Positions 59,307 to 64,000 of a DNA stretch of 64,000 nucleotides are shown piece by piece (position 1 is the stretch's first letter; every line of letters begins with the position of its first letter). This DNA comes from Daucus carota subsp. sativus (Eukaryota > Streptophyta > Magnoliopsida > Apiales > Apiaceae): the NCBI RefSeq assembly GCF_001625215.2, contig NC_030381.2, forward strand, positions 54,299,214 through 54,363,213. Direction: 5' to 3'. Position numbers and translations under genes: made by a program. The notes beneath the pieces are model-generated. The model ran no database searches, was not told the origin of the DNA, and saw only the letters and a list, made by a program, of their open reading frames with translations.

Positions 59307-62300
59307 GGATTTTTTTGGATATGGCTCTATTTTGGTATAAGGTTAAAAGTGTAAATTCCAACAATATTTTTTATATATAATCTATATTTCATATTTTATT
59401 TTGTTGGGCTCCATTATAACAAAGTTAAGTGGATGTGAATTGGAGGAATGAATTTTTTTTATTGTGAAAAATAAGTTAAGAGCTATGTGGTGACTCTTAA
59501 TTTTGAGGAGAGAGCAGAGAGAAATAAAAGACTCTTAATGATTTAAAGAGGCGCTAAAAATTTTTTGGAACAATTGTTTTTCTTATTCTTCTCAAATTTC
59601 AAGCTAAGAGCTTGAAGATGCTCTAAAAATATATAGTTGAGCATAACAGATAAGGATACGGCTGTTTAGCTTCGGTGGAGAACATAGATCTAGATGATGT
59701 TTAATATATAAGCGCATGGTGCACGCTATGAATTAATTATTCCGGGATAATTATTCCCATTTTTTAGGGGTCAGTTATATATTCACAATAATAATTGTCA
59801 TCATAATATATTAAAAATGTTAAAATATCATACAAAATGGACAACATATAGAGAGATATCAGCAAGGCAAGAGTGTTTAGTCGTCGTTTGATTCATGGTT
59901 TTCAGGAATCACGTATGTGGTTTGTCTATTTCAATGGAATTCCATCTCTTGTTTGGTTTCTGATGTTTGGGTAGAAAAAATAAAATCACAAACTTATGCT
60001 TTAAATACCAAGTATGGCTTTTTGATACAGTTTTTGTTTTTTTTGTCTACATTTAAGTAATGAAATATTAATATTTGATACAAAATTAAATCAATGATAC
60101 AAAAATATATAACAATAATAATTTTATTTATATTTTTAATTAATATAAATTAGTAACTTATTTTTTGTAAAAATTATATATATTTATTTCAGCACTCAAC
60201 CAAAGACATAATACTTTGTACCCACGTCCACGTCAGCTTAACCTGCATTCATTGCTTATCCACAAGTTCTATTATTAAAATATTAATATATTCAATTATA
60301 AGTGTGAAAGAGAGAAAACAATAATATTGTATTATGAAAATTAAAATTAGGTTTGAGTAGGACAATCTTAAAAATAAGATAGATGAAAAATATTCCAGAA
60401 ATTTTAAATATTTATATGATATACTATTAGAATTTTCGTTTTCGTCAATTATCTTAAATTTTGTATATAGATAATACACCTGTTAAACTTGCTCTTAATT
60501 ATCTCAAAGAAGTTATAAATTTTGGCAGGACCATGGTGAGGGGCCTGAGGGCGTGCATGCATGGTGGCTCTTAGAAGCTTCGCCCCTCTTCCATAGCCTA
60601 GGTTTGGAAATAGACTTAAGTTGAGTTTTGTCCGAATTTAGATAAGTTCAAATTTTTCCGGAATAAACCGAGTAGATCCAAGTTTTGCTAGCTATGAAAA
60701 ATGATGTTTATGATGGACTCGTTAATACATGAGACATACACGTCTTTAATTGTTGATCACGAATTATTCAAATCCAACGAATTCGGTAACCAAGTCGAAG
60801 GATAGTCGAGGTATTTATAAAAATAACTTCTATATAATTATTTTAACTCACCATCTACTCCTCGTTCACAAAATATAATTTTTTAATAAATTTATTATTG
60901 ACCCAAACCCATATTAAAATTCGAAAAATATGACAAATCAGTTTAGATATTAATTTATTTTCAATATTTCTGAATCTAAACCCGAAACCAAATGGAACGA
61001 AAATATAATATTGGATTGGATCTTACGAAATCCAAATCCATCTCACCCGTTGACATCCTACATGTTTAATATTTTTAGGGCATCTGGAATTTGGAAATGG
61101 TTTACGCTATGAATTAATTAATGAGGAACCCAGTAATTTATAGGCACGTTGCCACACGTGAATGCTTTTTTATTCATTGGTCCTGTGCTAGTTTACATAC
61201 AGTAATAATTTAAGGTTCCGTAATTCCGTTTGGTTACAGTGGAGCCACGAGGTCGAGATCAGTAATCAGATTAAGATGATTTATTTATGTGATATAATTT
61301 GAGATATAATGTGTTTAGTTGAGTGGTGAAATGAATATTTAGAGTTCTCAAGTATAATTAATTTAGATTATATTTATAAATTAACATTTACATATTTTTG
61401 AGTCATAAATTTCATATCATATTATAATTTACATGAAATGATATAAATAATAATGAAAATAAAAAGAAAAAAATTGAATTCTCAAACCCTTGGGTATGAA
61501 AATTTTATATTGGGTTTGAGAAATGGGTTTTATGAAATAAAATTTTCAACCAAACGCTAGGTATAAGTTTAAAATGAACAAAACTCAATCAGACTAGTAT
61601 TAGAAACTACTATAATTACTATAAAAAAATGAATATTTTCGATCAATGATATCTGGTCAAAGAAAAACCTTTTTAACGCTTAAGAGTCAAATATAATTTT
61701 TTTGGCTGATATACTGCTGGTTGAGTTTAAACATGTCAAAAACATATATCCAGTCAATTCAAAAAAAACTGACTTATTTTCCACAGGTTTTATCCAATAT
61801 TTTTTGGTCGAATTTAATATTTTGAAAATTTTGGCGAAAAAATTGAAAATTTTGAATTACCACAAAAATTGCTGAAAAATTTAATGACCCCCATTTTCAA
61901 TCGAAGTTGTATTTTCAATCGCATTAGTGTTTCGAAGTAAATAGTCGAATATATATAATCGAACCATTTCATCTTTCCAAGAATAATCATTTATCATATG
62001 TAAAGACAGCTGCTTATCTGGACAAATCCAATTTCAATCAATATCCAAACTAATCATTATACTCTCTCCGTTCTTAAATATCCGTTTTTCTAAAAATGAG
62101 CACACATCAATATCAACAATTACTACTCTAAATAATAGTACATAATTATAATTATCGTATTAAATGCACTGTATAATAATAGTATTTGTGAGGAACCATA
62201 AAACAAAAGCCTCTGGCTGGGTCTTGGGTGGGTAAGAAAAATCTGGTTGACGGCTTATATTTGAAGTTCTCGGCGATTGCCTTGGTTTTATGGACATGTT

Positions 62301-62831
62301 CTTATCTTGTCCACGTGAAGACCCATTGGGCTGCACCTATTTTCATGGTGATTGTATTTCGTTAGGGTCATTCGCGGGCCTCAAGTCGTAACTATCATCA
62401 TTTTGTTGTTTTTAAACACAAAATATCTTACACGTACTGATTATACATATATTTGCATCTCACGTACAATTGATGTCCCCACTTCCCATGCATATCCTAT
62501 CTCAGCTTCATAGCTCTCTCTGTCCTGTCTTGTCTGTTATTTTAAATTTTTTAAAATTATTTAATGTGAATCCAAATATATATTTATTTTATATTTTTTA
62601 ATACTTTAGTAATAAAAGTTCCTCACTTATATTTTTATTTAAAAAATTAATTCAAAAATTAATACCAAGAGTAGTATTTGTTTATACATAATACATAAAG
62701 ATGCAAAATTGAGGTGATGAAGACAATGCATTTAAACAGCTACACAAGTACAAAAATGGAGTCCATAGCATTATTGAGTATAGAATCACTATAATCTTAA
62801 ATTACAAAAGGCAAACACAATTAGCTAGTGG
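59307..62831. other. Long intergenic region between FPF1 copies
   Basis: No gene recognised. 59640-59720 resembles 63215-63300 (GCTGTTTGGCTT.GGTGGAGAA.ATAGAT), which shows that the FPF1 duplication included upstream sequence. A 76-codon frame near 60249-60479 is AT-biased noise. Confidence 0.5.
61226..61560. mobile_element. Possible MITE-like element
   Basis: CCGTTTGGTTACAG at the left and AACCAAACGCTAGG at the right form a short inverted repeat around noncoding DNA. This ending style is common in plant MITEs, but the repeat is short and no target duplication was seen. Confidence 0.25.
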
Positions 62832-63100
62832 CTAGCAGTCTTTGACAACGAAGACATGAGGATTCTTGACGACGATGTCATACATGTAGACGGATTTGAA
62901 CTTGTGAAACTCCGTAGGAGGTGAAACGAGGTCAATTGATGAGGCTTTATGGAACTGCAATAGCTCGATACTCCATCATCAGCATTTGGCGCAGTGCGGT
63001 GTAGGATGTAACCACCTCTCCAGTTAGTAAGTGTGCCAGCCCCTTCTTTTGGCGTATGATCCATATCCGAATTCGAACTCGAACTCGAGACATTATCCAT
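62832..63100 (-). pseudogene. FPF1-like pseudogene with at least two frameshifts
   Basis: Minus-strand frames give, in pieces, LLTGEVVTSYTALRQML and then, after a frame change, [19 protein letters not shown] and [14 protein letters not shown], ending at a TAG (62832-62834). These are ordered parts of FPF1; the expected N-terminal VWVFKNGVVRL is missing. Its 3' flank (CATAGCATTATT, ATCTTAAATTACA) matches that of the gene at 58877, so it arose by local duplication. Confidence 0.85.
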
Positions 63101-64000
63101 ATCCGAAAATGGAAGTTATCCGTAAATTAACCGTAATAAATAAGCCTGTTTGTTGCGGTGTTTATTGTATTTAGTTGCTGATGAAGAGGAAAGGGAACTT
63201 AGAGGTGGATAACTTGGTATCAAATGATAAAGGCTGTTTGGCTTTGGTGGAGAATATAGATATTGTGGGACCCTCGTGTTTAAAAGATTTAGGGCACAAT
63301 TGATGCTATTAATTAGCTAGGGCTCTTAAGCTTTTTGGCTCAGATACCATCTAATCATATGGGATATTTGGTAGGAATCATGTGGGTCCTGCTGAGTTGC
63401 GGAATCTTAATTTTTTTGGTTGAAAATTTTTCACATACGAATATATAAACACAGAGACAGGAGATGAGAGTTGTGCCCACATATCACATTTGCTCACGTG
63501 AAGCTCCTATGTCCTGAGGGTCCATAACTTTTCAATTATTCTTCAAATGATTGAAATCATCATTTTTGGTAATAATAACTCGGATATTCAAAATTTTAGT
63601 GGAAATTCCGCTAGAAATAGTTTATCAAAGATTAATTTCTTAATTCAGCTCTACCATGCATTATCCAGTGAAGTTTTCATGATTTTTACTCAAAATTACT
63701 ACACATGGTTCAATCAATAAAAGTTTCATTACGATAAAGGTTGACGCTTTTGAAAAACCAAAAAAGAAAAATTACAATTCAATCCACGGTGTTACTGCAT
63801 AATTCTCCAATAATATTTTTTTGTATTAGTTATGATCTAATAAAAAATTATCTTGGCCCCTTTACCGTGTATTTTTAATTTAATTTTAAGTAAGATCTCG
63901 AGAATTTTTTAATCGAGAATTTCTTAATAAATCAAAGATTATTACAATATTATTACGCAAGCACATATAACAAGGTTCTTGACCTAGAAATATCTAGATG
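63101..64000. other. Window end, no gene seen
   Basis: The first 200 bp are the duplicated FPF1 upstream flank. The rest is AT-rich and without recognised features. Confidence 0.5.

Overview
The window is nuclear DNA of a flowering plant, almost certainly a eudicot. The genes have short exons and GT-AG introns, intergenic DNA is AT-rich, and the proteins belong to plant families (SAUR, FPF1, LRK10-like receptor kinases, chloroplast ABC1 kinases, F-box/FBA, a Sirevirus). I cannot name the species. All calls come from reading the sequence and its translations by eye; no database search was run.

Layout. 1-1891: the last five exons of phosphomevalonate kinase (+). 3003-4278: a two-exon DUF599 membrane protein (-), tail-to-tail with it. 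4.4-10 kb: intergenic DNA with a 0.6-kb inverted-repeat element. 10074-10586: an intronless SAUR gene (+). 14.1-24.8 kb: two LRK10-like receptor kinases placed head-to-head over a shared 0.6-kb promoter. The right-hand one is split by an intact, very young 5.5-kb Copia element lying in its first intron, immediately before a 24-nt exon. 25.0-25.2 kb: a foldback element with hairpin ends. 25770-26750: a GT64 glycosyltransferase (EPC1/GMT1 type). 28767-36674: a 13-exon chloroplast ABC1-like kinase (-) whose eleventh intron carries a Helitron-like insertion with a 531-bp foldback MITE nested in it.

37.5-58.3 kb is a repeat-rich graveyard. It holds a 0.4-kb direct repeat, a broken unidentified gene, and three degenerate copies of an F-box (FBA) segment. 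A complete 12.87-kb Sirevirus (Copia superfamily) sits in the middle copy. It has 1006-bp LTRs, a tRNA-iMet primer site, two Gag-like frames, pol, and a 1476-codon reading frame downstream of pol. Both retroelements have perfect 5-bp target duplications and practically identical LTRs, so both are recent. 58877-59221 is an FPF1-like gene (-), with a frameshifted FPF1 pseudogene 3.6 kb further right.

No operon-like or functional cluster exists. The genes belong to separate pathways: isoprenoid synthesis, auxin response, defence-type receptors, sphingolipid glycosylation, plastid lipid/quinone control and flowering. The less ordinary material is in the transposons: a Copia element with no visible tRNA primer site but with perfect U5-leader complementarity, and a Sirevirus carrying about 40 copies of a 9-mer in its LTRs, its untranslated DNA and the variable linkers of its proteins.
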